A DNA stretch of 64,000 nt from Liolophura sinensis. Lineage: Eukaryota; Mollusca; Polyplacophora; Chitonida; Chitonidae. The notes beneath the pieces were generated by a model that was not told the origin of the DNA, did no database searches, and saw only the letters and a program-made list of their open reading frames with translations. The position numbers and the translations under genes were made by a program. The DNA lies in contig NC_088302.1 of NCBI RefSeq assembly GCF_032854445.1, forward strand, positions 41,358,191 through 41,422,190, written 5' to 3'. This document shows, piece by piece, positions 1 to 12,576 of the stretch. Position 1 is the first letter of the stretch. Each line of letters begins with the position of its first letter.

Positions 1-1221
1 TGACAGCGGATCAGCTCCGGTTCTCCTGTCGGGCACGAGCGGTACGTTAGCCACTGGTACCCTCAACACCAAGCTGGCCTTGCCCAGAAAGAAACGAGCC
101 CTGCTCACGAAAATGACTCCTGAGCAGATCCTGAAGCCGTCTCTGTCCGTCGCTAAACACGTGGCCACCGATAAGGCGGTTGTAGGCAACGTAGCAGGCT
201 TGACCCTGGCTTTTCCCACGAACCCAGTGCTGGATGTCAGTGGAAAAATAAGAGGTGAGTCCATAAGCATTCAGCCGCTTGTTCTGAGGTTGCCGCAAGA
301 TGTGACCTTTTAACAAACATATACATCTTGCAACTCATCAACTCATCGTGCATATGCTCACGAATAGTATGTCACATATTACTTAGATATTATGGGAGAG
401 TGTGGGCGGGAAAATATTTCGGAACACTTGATCCAAGAAAACAGACTTTTGGGCATTTCCTCAGTCGTTCATTAACAGATCTACCTCCACTAATCTTTCC
501 TCCTCTTTCTTTTGTCCCAACAGGTCGCGTTGAGATCTTCATGAACGGAAGGTGGGGCACAGTATGTGATAAGGGTTGGACACAGAAAAATACCGATGTG
601 GTAAGTATAAATTGTCTGTCCAATATCAAATCATGCCTTGGTGTACAATTTACTCATCCACAGCTTTGGCTATTACGATACTTAAAATTTGTCAAATCAG
701 TTCATTTTATTGGTAACTTTACGCCGTGTACACGGATACCTCCTTTAGGCCTATACGGTGGCAGTTAAGAACTTTGTGAGAACTTGAAGTGTTTATATAC
801 AACTGACCATGTTAAAATGCCAGGCACAAACAACCTAAAGATTAGATTACTATCTATCTTTAATAATGACATATGGTAATAGGCTAACGAGAATAATTAG
901 CATATCCAATAAAGCTATACATGTACTTAGTTTTCCCAAGCACAGACAGCTGTTGCTTGTGGGAAGTCATGCACCCTAAATGCTGATTGGCAAATCTAAT
1001 CGACACATTTTCTATTGTTATTCCAGGTTTGTCGACAGATGGGCTACAAGCACGGCTCGGCCAAGACCGGAGCTTACTTCGGAAAAGGTGTCGGCCAGAT
1101 TACAGTCACGCGAGCACTTTGCCATGGCAACGAGACTTGGTTCAAGTCCTGTCCGCGCGCGAAATGGTGGTTTTTCTCCGCGTGCCGTCATAGCAACGAT
1201 GTCGGTGTTATATGCTGGTAA
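1..1221 (+). CDS. SRCR-domain protein, 3' part (5' end outside window)
   Basis: Three exons join in phase: 1-254 (open at the window edge), 524-600 and 1027-1221 (stop TAA 1219-1221). The first encodes an unrecognised region of about 84 residues rich in Thr, Ser, Leu and Lys. Exons 2 and 3 encode one scavenger receptor cysteine-rich domain running from GRVEIFMNGRWGTVCDKGW to HSNDVGVICW, so the protein ends exactly at the domain end. Six cysteines are visible (in TVCD, VCRQMG, ALCHG, KSCP, SACRH, VICW), and the domain is split by an intron; both fit group A SRCR domains (MARCO type). Such domains are extracellular ligand-binding modules in innate immune and matrix proteins. The domain is clear from sequence; the whole-protein identity is unknown because the N-terminus is missing. 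Confidence 0.85.
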
Positions 1222-1341
1222 ATGAATATTTCCCAGCGGTAAATTAACGCCAAAAATTAATTTATTGTAATATACTTTCGGGATTATGGGTCAATAAGTG
1301 ACTTTCCTTCTATGTCGTTTATAGTGCATGCTTACCATCTG

Positions 1342-1347
1342 AATAAA
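1342..1347 (+). terminator. Poly(A) signal candidate of the SRCR gene
   Basis: AATAAA lies about 120 bases after the SRCR stop codon; a second AATAAA follows at 1416-1421. Either could direct cleavage. Confidence 0.45.
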
Positions 1348-1421
1348 CGGACTGACTTAAGGTTGTCCGTACCAGTATTAGGATACTTAAAATTGTCGTG
1401 TCAAATACAATTTGAAATAAA

Positions 1422-3080
1422 ATGTTTTCATATCATGAATCTAACACTTGTCTTTTAATAAAATAAAAACTAGTGCACGCAATGAGCGTTGAAAATAATT
1501 TTCATCTGCCATATCTCTCAGACACAGCCGCTAAGCCCTCTTGGAGATCTGCAGAATAAAGGTTTTGTGTAATGTCCAGCTCGCAGAAGGCAATGGATGC
1601 CCGTTGAAAATTTCTGTGACGTCAGCACTGCCTAGCGTGGCCAGGAAATTTCTCGATACTCGACATGGTACTTCCTTCAGTCCCCAGTAATACACCGAAA
1701 AATGTTAAAACAATCCACTGAGGAACAGCTGTGCCGAAAATCGAACATATTTACAGATATTTCCTCGTTTACAGTTACATATTCCATACACTAAAGTGGA
1801 ATGTTTCTGAGACTTCGGGAGCTTGTTCCAAAACGACTACACGTCAAATTAAAAATTACGTGGCGTTTATTTCATACATACATACATATATAATTATCCC
1901 CCTTAATGTTGCATTAGCGGAAAGCCATTTTAGTCACGACAGCCTGAAGTATGCGTAGGCCTTGTTGAACGGTTCTCTTGTTCAGAGAGTTATCACATAG
2001 GTTAGGAATAACTGAATTGCCGTGATATTTATCACCAGTTAACCGCACTCAGAAGCCATCAGTACACCATGGCCGGATATGTACTCGTTTATTCAATTTC
2101 CTCTAAACAAAGTACCTAAATATACCTGTTATACACTAGGTAACTAGTTTATTCAATGACTGCCTTCGCAACGTCAAGGAAAATACAGCGGTGACAGCGA
2201 TTGTGATTTATTGCTTCAATCTGAGACAGGTATGTTATGACCTGCAGCCCAACAACCTTTTACGCGGTTTATACATCGTAAGGCAAATAACACCCCTGGA
2301 CTTTTCCAGGATTTCCACATTCCAGGAAATCAAAGCTTTCCAAGCGGCGAAATTCCCTCACATGACATCAACTAAGTACATCACGGCGATCTCCGAACTA
2401 CTGTTCTTTCCTTCAGATTTAAAGTCGTCTTGAGAGTTATTTCAGTCGTTCCACGACCGTTTTCGTTAGGCACATCGGTCCTATTGCCCAAAACCGCACC
2501 GCCATGGTCTAATGGTAGAGGGCTGTGGTCGGGGTTTAATTCCGAGTAGTATTATACTAAAGACGTTAATAAAATTGGCCATCCCGGTGCTTCCCTGCTC
2601 GGTGGTCAGCGTGGAGAAACATGTATGCCGAGTAAATTGCCAAATCGGTGTAAGTATACCATGAAAGAGTGGACTGTTATGCCTAATGTTTTGCGTTCCA
2701 GTTCCATTGAACTAAATATATCGGTTAAAATACAAGCCTATTGGAAGTCGGCAAAGCCATGAAATGGGCCAATTCATGTTGATAGCGATGTTAAACATCA
2801 AGCAAACAAAAATTCAAACTCACAGATATCCAACGGATTTAACCCAACTTCTTGTGACTATTTTTCACTTTATTTTAAATATTTTGGATGAAATACAGTA
2901 ATGGGCTAAGTAATAGAGAACGAACATGGCATGAATAACGAAAAGGCAATGGCTCGATGACAGGATAAAGTGAAATGAAAATGCACCAATTACTTACCAT
3001 AAATATCTTTACAACCCAAAATAGTCAGTAATGGAAGCATAAATGTAGTGACATAAACATGATGCCGCACTCCCATTCCC
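1422..3080. other. Intergenic stretch with a degenerate tRNA-like SINE
   Basis: No convincing coding exon is seen. A TGACGTCA palindrome lies at 1617-1624. Around 2497-2680 (+) there is a tRNA-like head (ATGGTCTAATGGTAGAG, then a B-box-like GGTTTAATTCC) followed by a body resembling the second SINE family seen at 17292 and 34450. TTTATT at 2869-2874 (AATAAA on the minus strand) is a possible poly(A) signal for CENPH. Confidence 0.4.
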
Positions 3081-3527
3081 TCTAAGCTATAGGCAGAGAC
3101 AGGGCCCCCATGATAAAATAGTGACAGAACAGCGGATTACTGATTTGAATGGTAATGTTCACTATCCTCACCATTATTTCTGTACTACATGAAAAGTTGC
3201 CTAAGTCAACACTGTTCATCACAGCTGGTACAACAGGGAAGTCATTGTACCAGCCATTATGATAATCATAAAATATAACCACTTTCTCATTATCATAGTC
3301 ATACATCAAACAAACCCATGCATTATTCCGTATATGCATGTACACGCGCCACTTCTTTCCTCTCTGCCGAAATATTCCCCTCTGCTTGGTTCTCCTCACA
3401 CCCATTACGCACCTAAGAATTTCCCAGACTCGACAGTGTCTATCCCTCTCACCTGAGGTCAACACCCTCAGTGCACAATCTAATGATTTCCCCAAACACC
3501 AAAAGTCTCTCTGCCTTGCACTTATCA

Positions 3528-6500
3528 TCACACATCTAACGGTTTCCCCACACTGAGAAGCATTTCCTGTAGCCTTTCGTCTTGTGACCAGTTCACCCCA
3601 CTGCCCAGGATCAAGCCCTGTAGGGTGTTCCTCTGTAGCTCTGTCCTCCATATCAGCTTCTGAACTCGGTCTCTGGCCCTGTAATAAACAACACTCACAA
3701 ATACAGGTATGTCTCTGTGAGATGTGAATAAATGGGATATAAAGAGTAAATGATTCCTTCTATTCAGTGTTGAAGGAGTTCGGCTTTTATTGAAGGCCAA
3801 ATTTCCACCACCTTCACCGACTTCAGTAACACTACATAGATAACGAAAAGCTTGGGTAATGAAACTATAATACAAACTCTACATCCACGTTGTGTGCCAT
3901 TTGGACAGATGGGAGAACAAAATATTTCATTTATACAACGGCGATCAGCAATATAATGGGTGGAAACCCAAGGCCCTCCACAGGTTGCTGGCAGACCTTC
4001 CCACAGGCTCTTACAACCAGAGAGGAGGTGCAGCAGCCTCACAGGTAGGGTGCAGTTAGCTAAGCTCCTGCTTAGCTAACAGTAGGATGACTGTGTTCGT
4101 TAACCAGCATGAAACTACAGGCTTCCTTTGAACAAAACAGCCCTTGCGCCCATAGTATCAGGTCTAATTATTCTGTCTAAACAGACAATAATACGCCAAA
4201 CTTCTAAATATACATCTGAAATGGGGATCCGTACTTTCATCTTTAATTCTATCTATAGCTTGATTTCTTCTGACGCAATGAGAATGTATTACATTGTATT
4301 TAATCCTGTGAAATGGCGCTAGTGTGATGCAGGACGTTCAACAAATGTTTCTTCAAAAATGGTTTGTAGTACAAACATCTACACATTACAGTGTTACGAT
4401 GTATCATTTTCTACTGTAACATAATACTGTATTTAATGTGACATCATCGTAATGAGCTGGGAAAGGAACATCTGACATCAAGTAAATGACGTCACGGTCC
4501 TGGATGTTTGACGATTTACCATTAAAATTTGTTTGTTCATAGCAACAAACTGTATTCGTGAATTCTGAATACCCAGGTCTCCTTAGTTTCTTATTTTTTT
4601 TTTTCGCTCGTCTCAAGAAAGACGAAAAGATTCTATGGATGTTACATGTGAAGTTATTCTGGATATTATTTGCCCTTTCAAGACTGGAATTAATCTTCAA
4701 ATCAACTGTCAAGTTAATTATTAAATACAGACTTACATTTAACATTTGCTGAATAATATCTCAACTGTAGCAAGCTTTAAATATGAATTTAATCTGTCAA
4801 AAATTTATGAGAATGCAGATTTTAGTATCAAAGTGAAAAGGTAAAAAAACAATTCTGGGTAGGGAAATTTTTGAGTGAGAAGGTAGAGTTAGAGTTACCC
4901 TAAACTAACAATTTTTTAATGTATCTCCAGGTATTTAAATTCCTGGTAGTTAATGAGCATGACTAAGAAGCAAAGAACCAGTACTTACGCCTGTACATCA
5001 GAGTTTTCAGTGAACTTGTCTGATTTGGTCGCTTGGGCATCCTGTCTCTCTGTCAGAACACTCATCAGCCTTCTGTTCTCTCTTGTCAAGTCTGTAACAT
5101 TGATTTCAGTATTATTCACTAACCTCAGTTGTAATTAAACAGCTTCAAAGTAGAAAACAACTAGAATCTGGAAGTCCAAAATACTTCCCTTCCATCCCCC
5201 AACATTTAAAAGAATAAAAGAAAGAAAATGATAATAAAAATAATTGAAGCTGTTACGTTCCTTACAGCAACAATGGTGGCCAGGCATCAAGGCCCAACTG
5301 AATGTCAAATAAGAAAACAGTATGAAAGTAATGTACTGAACTAATTTGCCATGACCGGAAAAATTAAGCTTTGGCAAACATCTGTTTACAAACATATGCT
5401 AACATAACAACGAATAGCTTGATTTAACTGCCCAAGTACATAGACAATGGAAAATTCAACCTGCATGTACAACCTGTAACAGTATTTACAAAAACCAGGC
5501 AACATGGAGAAAAACCATGACAAAAATGAAAACTAATCAACTATGTTTGAATCCCACACTACCAGATATCAAATACAATGTGGTCTGGTGCTGAAAGCCA
5601 CCACAGCGTCTTGCCAGTGTTGATGATCACTGCACCTGATTGAGTAGGTACATTTCAGGTTGCTCGACACATGACACGCAATCACCCGACTCTAGTGTCC
5701 TATCTGGTATGCCTGGGCTCAGTTCAGTTTGGAGAGTGGGTGAGGACAAAGTGTTGCATGTAGGGTGATAGGAATTGTTAGGAGATCATAAAGACATGAA
5801 ATTTTGGTTCAAATTGTCAGAAAGAATAAGCTGTATTGTATGTTGTTTTCTTCCAAAAAGATCCTCATTCCAAAGCAATGGTGTACAGTTTCGTAGTTAC
5901 TTTTCTGAGCGACATCCTAAATAATCATATTATTAATTGATTTGATAATATAAGATAATATAAAAGATATACACAATGTTTCAGTTAAGTTGGTGCGATG
6001 CTTTGGCAGGAGATGCATAAACAAAATCTGCGCACATGAAAATCCATTATTGCACTTAGTACCTGAACGGGAGTAATTATGAAAATAATAACCCGTGGGG
6101 AGGTCTGTCAGTAACCTGCAGATGGTCGTGGCTTTTCCCCATGCTCTTCCCGCTTTTCTCCCACCATGATGCTGGTGGCTATCATGTGAGAGAAATATTC
6201 TTGATTATGGCGTAAAACACCAATCAAATAAACAAACAAACAAATCAATAACCTGACTGTAATTAAACATGATCAGATGATAGGGAAGATGTATTCAAAG
6301 TTTCATGGAAATAGATTACCTGGGCAAAATCTCAATAAATGGAGAAGCACTATTAATACACGAAGTGCTAAGGTGGGGTATTTGGTAATTATCAAAATTG
6401 TAGTATGAAAATATTTACACGATTGCCATTAAACTTCACTGTGCACAAGACAAGTTCACTGACCCAGGGATTGGGGGGTGAAGGGGGCAGGGGGTTACAT

Positions 6501-9500
6501 TTATTCTGCAATGTCTTTTAAGACCAAGTACCTGATTAAGTTTAATCAGAATTACCTCCCTTGTCACATGTCAGTAGTTTTGACAAAACACTTGATTAGT
6601 TTTTGGGGAGTGAAAACTTGGAAAAGTGGGACCTCGTCTACTGAAGTAGACCCATGAGGTATCTTTGCTTTGTATATGTCACAAGTGACAACTATTTCTA
6701 GGCAAATGAATGTAGGAAAAAGAGTTTGTGAAGGCAGTATGTTGTAATGTCATTAGGAGATTTCTAAATTTCTTCTGAATGGCTAAAAAAAATTCTATTA
6801 CATTTGACATGGTCTTTTCAAATCGGTTAAGATAATTAAAATCTATCTTGAAGGCTGGTCTTTACTAGCTCATGCTGCTTAAAATTCCGAAGTCCAAATT
6901 AGGCATTTCCAGAGGTCCAACCCAACCACACCTTACACCTACAAACGTGCCATTTAAATGCAGAGACTGACATCAAGGGAGGTAATTCGGTGTTGCCTTC
7001 ATTTACTAATGCCACGCATGCACATTTCAAATATGCAACCCACGATCAAGGACAAGCAGAACACCCTTGCAACAACAACGCTGCTCTTCCATGAGCTGCT
7101 TATAACAAATATTCACACACATGACATGAAAACGTGAAGCAAACTTCACACATGTAAATTCCATACCAAATTTCTTGTTTAATGCATCCTCCAGTTTAGG
7201 GCCTCATTTCCTGCATTTCCTTCACAAGAATAAAAGTGAATGAAAGATTATGGCTCACATGTATTATATATGTCACTGATGTTGTGGTGAGAACATTTCT
7301 GAGCCAGTATAGTTATTAATATTAAAATGACACCACCAAAACAATCAAACAAAAACAGACTGATATTTTTAGAAAACAAATTAATATCATATATACAGAA
7401 AAAAAAAAAAAACACAGAAAAAGACAAAAGAACAGGGAGAAGGCTGTTCATTTATTTTCTTGTAACTCTTTCAACCAGGTTCAGGTTCAGAGTTTACCAT
7501 CAGATTCACTGTTTGATTTCTTAACTTACCTTATATTCCTCAAGAATCTTGGACACAAGATCACACTGTTGTAACACTAATTCCTTTAGTCTGTAACACC
7601 AAGTTCAACTCCATTTTACAAATAAATCAGTGAATTTGTACATTTGCTCCACTATTTATTTAAATTATCTACATTTTATCCATCTGACAGACCCTATACT
7701 AGTTTTCATTTAAATTCATATATTTATTGGATTCTTTTAAACATTTTATTTACTGATGCAGTCATCAGCATAATGTCACTTAGGCCAAACAAACAGGAAG
7801 TGACTGGTCTGTATGGCCTAATAACTTTAATAATCTCGCTTTAAGGCCACTACACTGACAGTGGACTCGTCAGGCTGACCCCCTAACTTACTCCTCTCTC
7901 TGGGTTGCATCTCCCTCTGCAGACACACCCTTTGCTGGGTACAGTGTTTCCATCAAGGTGTGGCTCAGCTGTAACCTGTGAGTTTAAAACACAAGCTATA
8001 GATATCATATCAGCGACCGAGGGTACCACTTTTACTCAAAAACACTTCTATAAAAACTATAAAGCTGTATACACTATCTGTGCCTGTGACCTTGATGGTC
8101 AGTGGGTCAACTGCTTCAACGATATCATCAGTTTTAACACAGGCCTTCAAGTGTGTACTTCCACTGTTCTTGCTAAACACCAGGATTGTGATATGAACAA
8201 CTATAAAATTAAACACATTATCTAAACTTGATTATATCTGGTGTATGCTATAAGTAGTACATATAGCTATGTACCATTTCAAGAGTCTGAAGGTTTGGGT
8301 CTTTACACATATTTCAAAATCAAAACTGACTTAAACTGAACAAGCCAGCAAAGGCCCTATCCAATTTTTTACATGCTAATACATGCAATAATCTGGACGG
8401 ATATGAGAGACTATAAAAACGGACCTCCTCATAACTAGCTCTTTCTGTGCCAGGTCTGTCACCACTGAGTGTAGCTCTCTCTGTAACTCTTGCAAACTGA
8501 AAAAGGAAATTACACATCAAAGATATTGTCTTGTACAATGTCATATTTCAAATTTTCAAAGCTACAAAAGTGACATAAAGAAATGGGATAGGTAAGAACA
8601 TGGGTTTATCGGTAGGGCTTGTATGCTAACACTAACTAATTATTTTTTTTGTTTTCACCTACTTGCTCTAAGCACCTCCTCATCATCTTCTTCTGGCAGA
8701 GGCAGCTTTGCTATGGAAAAAAAAAATAAGAGGAAACATTAATACAAATGTCATTAAAAGTCATTGGATTAAAAGTCAAAGTCAGATGAAAGCACAATCG
8801 TGCACTCCATTATAACACTTTCCATGACACTTTTTTGTTATTGTATGGATGGGCAGGGTCAAAATGTTGGAGTTCTTCACAGTGATGACCTCAGCAAAAA
8901 TTAAGGTCAACCAATATGATTTAAAGGTGTGAAACTTTTATATCATCCTGAAACTATATGGAGGCAGAGCAAATACAACCAACATGCATTTGTGTTTGAA
9001 ACTGTTAATACTTGCATGAATCTTGATACAAAGTAATCTTTGTGGTGACTTTTGATGACATTTTTATTTTCAGTTGTTGAAAAGAAGTGAATGACTAAAT
9101 TGTCTGTTGTCTGATGGCTAAATTTCTGTCTATATGTCTATTACACCTGAATTTAAAACAGTCAAGAACTAAATAGAATACCATAAATTTTGTCTTTCTG
9201 AAAAGCCAACAGAATAATCTTGTCCCCTTTTACAATTTTCACCTCTCAGTTATACAATATTCATTTATTTGGTTGGTGTTTTAGGCTGTGGGAGGAAATC
9301 AGGCAGAACCCATGGGAACTCCCCCCCCCCCCACCCCCCCCACCACCACCATCCTACAGACCTGCCATGTACAGTCGGAGAGGAAGCCACCATGAGCTGT
9401 CCTTGAACTCACAGCGACCGCATTGGTAAGAGGCTTTGGGAAATTGCGCTGTGCTGGCACATTAACCACCTCTGCCATGGAGTAAGGTTACTTATTGATT

Positions 9501-9813
9501 TTTTGCGAAGTTTGGTGAATTTCTTATTGAAAAACTCAAGTGTTATTTTAAGGCCCTAATGTGCTTCTGACAGTACATTTGCACACACCAAACTTTATGT
9601 GAAATCAGGTGGCTTAAATGCTGCTAAACTGGTCTCATCACTAAATCATCCATTACACACCAGTCCACTGTCACAAAAAAAAAACCAAGCCTTACCTGCC
9701 TCCAGAACAGCATCTTGGTTCCACAAGTTTGTCTGTAGCTGGTCCTTGGTGCCCTGTAACATAGCTGCTGTTAACTGACCCATGAGCGTCTTGCCCACAT
9801 CTTCTGATTCCAT
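3528..9813 (-). CDS. CENPH: Centromere protein H (CENP-H)
   Basis: Minus-strand exons, each with GT/AG borders: 9813-9696 (ATG), 8710-8659, 8496-8425, 7590-7530, 5123-4989 and 3678-3528 (stop). Phases match at every junction except 7530 to 5123, which needs one further exon of length 3n+2 that I could not locate. The C-terminus contains LQGLILGSGVNWSQDERLQE, matching the CENP-H signature NLILGSKVNWAEDPALKE known from vertebrates. The middle exons are rich in Leu, Glu, Gln and Lys in coiled-coil style (for example LQELQRELHSVVTDLAQKE). CENP-H belongs to the constitutive centromere-associated network (CENP-H/I/K/M) that links CENP-A chromatin to the outer kinetochore. The exons found encode about 196 residues; human CENP-H has 247. 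I chose the ATG at 9813 because two earlier ATGs in the exon open short frames that stop. Confidence 0.85.
3934..4035 (-). repeat. Degenerate SINE fragment (family I)
   Basis: Resembles the family I middle region, including CAGGTTGCTGGCAGACCTTC, in reverse orientation. It lies in the last CENPH intron. Confidence 0.6.
4431..4505 (+). repeat. Solo arm of an inverted-repeat element with a TGACGTCA site
   Basis: About 65 bases match the right arm of the element at 14118-14428, sharing CTGGGAAAGGAACAT and flanking TGACGTCA/TGACATCA-like sites (perfect palindrome at 4487-4494). The reverse complement of 14120-14185 matches it as well. No second arm was seen nearby. It lies in a CENPH intron. Confidence 0.65.
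5985..6360 (+). repeat. Dispersed repeat, copy 1, interrupted by a SINE
   Basis: The segments either side of the SINE at 6094-6246 match the reverse complement of 37895-38215 (shared ATTATTGCACT, AGTAATTATGAAAATAAT, TTTCATGGAAA). Family unknown; it lies in a CENPH intron. Confidence 0.65.
6094..6246 (+). mobile_element. 5'-truncated SINE (family I) with target duplication
   Basis: Starts within the body at GGTCTGTCAGTAACCTGCAG, continues through the conserved tail and ends in an AAATAAACAAACAAAC tract. AATAACC flanks it on both sides (6087-6093 and 6247-6253), a likely target-site duplication inside the dispersed repeat. Confidence 0.8.
9259..9482 (-). mobile_element. SINE (family I) with a poly-C block
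   Basis: Reverse-oriented copy from the A/T-rich tail at 9259 to the tRNA-like head near 9482. The centre is replaced by a C-rich tract (about 9320-9350) interrupted by A and AC steps. The 69-residue proline-rich ORF here comes from this tract. Confidence 0.75.
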
Positions 9814-10145
9814 CTCCTCACTACCCCTCAGGGGTCGGGTGTGTACTGGTCCTGGCAGTCGCCATGGCTTCCTGCTGTATTATGCTGGTTCTCGCAGCAT
9901 CCTGCCTACAATGCAAAACAGTACTGGCACATAGCAACATCTAGGACAAGGTTATGACATGTACAGTTGGGTAACATATCTATGATCTGTGATTAGTTGC
10001 TCCAACATTTGGTTTGGTAAAAATTTGGTTTGGCCAAGGATGGCCCCAAACCAATGTCAGAGCACATTCAATTTTTTAAAAACCTGATGAAGTTACGTGC
10101 CCTTGTCAAATATGCTGAGAAATTTTTAAAGTTTAAAAATTATGT

Positions 10146-10888
10146 ATAAAACTTTTGTTAGACCTCCATCTTGAGCATGCTGATGTAGTCTGGGATAACC
10201 TCACGGAACAAGAAATAAATCGAATTGAAATCCTTCAAAAAGAAACCTTGAGAACTATAACTCGTCTTACAAGAAGTAGTACAACAGCAATGTTGTATGA
10301 GGAATCTGGGTTCTTGCCTTTAGCAAAAAGGCTTCTCATCCACAGACTTACACTTTTCCATAAAATAGTTTTTCACCACCAACTCATATTCTAAATCGTC
10401 TTATCCCATACTTTTCTTCTAACAGAAATCCCTATCCGTTGAGATCTGTTGGATCAATTACCCCCTTTCTTCTGCCGAACAGAACGGTTCAGAAATTCAT
10501 TTTCCCTAACACTGTTCGAGGTGGGAATGTTCTCCCCCATCATGTGAAACAACTCAGTGATCCTCCCCATTTTAAATCTAAGCTCAATTTATTATTTCAG
10601 TCGACAAAACCACCTCCATGGCACTACTCAGAATCTAGATTGACAAACATTTTAATATGCTGACTTCGAAATGGCTGCAGTAATCTCAATGGCGATCTAT
10701 TTGACAACTTCCTTTCTGATTCTCCAAAATGTGCTTGTGGCCACAAGTATGAAAATACTGAACATTACCTGTTAAAATGTCATCTGTATGATGCAAAGAG
10801 GGTAAAACTAATGGATGGTGTTACAGCGTCGGGTTATACTGGTGTTATTACACTTGTTACGTTACTTTTTGGGGACAACACATTCTAA
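10146..10888 (+). pseudogene. 5'-truncated, frame-broken non-LTR retrotransposon (LINE) C-terminus
   Basis: Three frame-shifted pieces give the typical C-terminal region after the reverse transcriptase domain of animal LINEs: HADVVWDNLTEQEINRIEIL with LAKRLLIHRLTLFHKIV; then FPNTVRGGNVLPHHVK and FKSKLNLLF; then a Cys/His knuckle CACGHKYENTEHYLLKCHLY and the end LLFGDNTF (stop 10886-10888). No reverse transcriptase or endonuclease domain lies upstream, so this is a short dead insertion in the first CENPH intron. The family is not resolved further. Confidence 0.8.
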
Positions 10889-11197
10889 TGTAAAATCTAA
10901 TGAAATAATTATGCAACATGTGGGCTGCTTCATTAAAGAAAGCCGGAGATTTAATTAAGCAATGCATATTTATACCATCAGTCTCAGGCTTTACTCCAAG
11001 AGACAAAAACATCTGTAATCCTATTTGCATATTTAGCTGTATAATTGTAGGAAATTTTCCAAAATATTGTTCTTAAATATCTGTCGATTTTCTTATTTAT
11101 TCAAGCACGTGTCTATATTATATCGTCCATTTTGAATCGTTGATATGTAGCCCATTCAGCACTGCATGTTCCCACCAAAGGCACTTTCTCTTGCACA

Positions 11198-11431
11198 TGT
11201 TATTTATTTATTTATTTGATTGGTGTTTTATGCTGTACTCAAGAATATATCACTTATATGACGGCGGCCAGCATTATGGTGGGAGGAAACCAGGCAGAGC
11301 CCGGGACAGACCTTCCCACTTACGGCCGAGGAGGAAGCCAACATGAGCTGGACTTGAACTCATAGCGACCGCATTGGTGAGAGGCTCCTGGGTTATTTCG
11401 CTGCGCTAACCAACTGAGCCACGGAGGCCCC
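11198..11431 (-). mobile_element. SINE (family I), nearly complete
   Basis: From the TTATTTATTTATTTGATTGG tail (reverse) to the tRNA-like head ending CTGAGCCACGGAGGCCCC. The B-box-like GACTTGAACTC is visible, and part of the central domain is deleted. Confidence 0.85.
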
Positions 11432-11573
11432 ATCTTGCACAAGTAATTCGCTAGTCTGATTATATTGTATATACACACACATACAGTTATGTATCTGTCA
11501 AATTGTTGTATTCACCAAAGGGATCACAGTATAAGTCACGGCTTATTGTGGTTCCAAAGATTACAAATAAAGA

Positions 11574-11617
11574 CTATATATATATATATATATATATGAC
11601 ATGTACAGTTGGGTAAC

Positions 11618-11665
<48 letters not shown>
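11574..11665. repeat. AT dinucleotide microsatellite
   Basis: Two (AT)n runs separated by about 23 bases containing ATGTACAGTTGGGTAACATA, a phrase also found at 9957-9978. Confidence 0.9.
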
Positions 11666-11669
<4 letters not shown>

Positions 11670-12576
11670 AGGCTGCCAGTTTAGCCATTTGCTTTGAGCA
11701 TCACCAAAGAATCTCAGACCCATGCAGCTTAAGAAATAACAGATCGATGTTATGCTTGGGATAAATCAGCATCCTTAAAGCCGGTTTACGGCAAAGAAAT
11801 AGTAGTGTATCATTCGACTTATTGAACCAGGGCCAAAATTTTGCAAAAACAAACATCAGGGGAATCTCAGACTAGTCTGTGATATGCGAGTCGTCACGAA
11901 TGATAATGTTCATTCGTGGACAGTTTTATGAATTTGTAGAGATGTCAGTACAGGACTAATCTTAAGGTCGTAGTAAAGTGTACAAATGTTCCAGCGTCCC
12001 ATTTTGAGAGGAGTCTGAAACAAAGAAATAAAAGGAACAAGCCCCCAATTACCATTTTACCTACACCACTAGTTGCCTTATCCATTATCAACATGCAATA
12101 TATCAACATTGGCTGAAAACGTATCATTTGAATGCAACCCACCACACTGTCAACACTATAAAAATCACGTCAAAACTGTTTTGAATGTTAATCTCTGCAA
12201 TACTTTTCAGTATGTGCTGTTGTTTTCGATGTAAACTCCGACCGTAAATATCGAACACGGCACTACACGGCATTATCCTTCTTTAGGATGGGCCTGAAGG
12301 CTTAACGCAAAACGTGGCCGACATTACAGGGTGTGTAGATTTCGTCAGGTAAAGTGTTAAAACAATGTCGGACAGTCAATCACGTCCTATTCTAATCACC
12401 CCCGTATTTCCTTTCGCCCTGTACAACAACTGGAATCACTGAAATATATAACCTAGCCTGAATTTTACCATAACTAATTCTTCTTTCAAGTTCCTCCGAA
12501 TTTTAACTTACCGCGTTTTCTCGATTCTACGCCGCAGAAGATGGAGAACAGGGGAAATCACTCTTCAAATCACATT

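Noticed and set aside
3082-3651. 189-residue minus ORF
   Set aside because: It overlaps the last CENPH exon in another frame and extends into its 3' UTR; no family motif.
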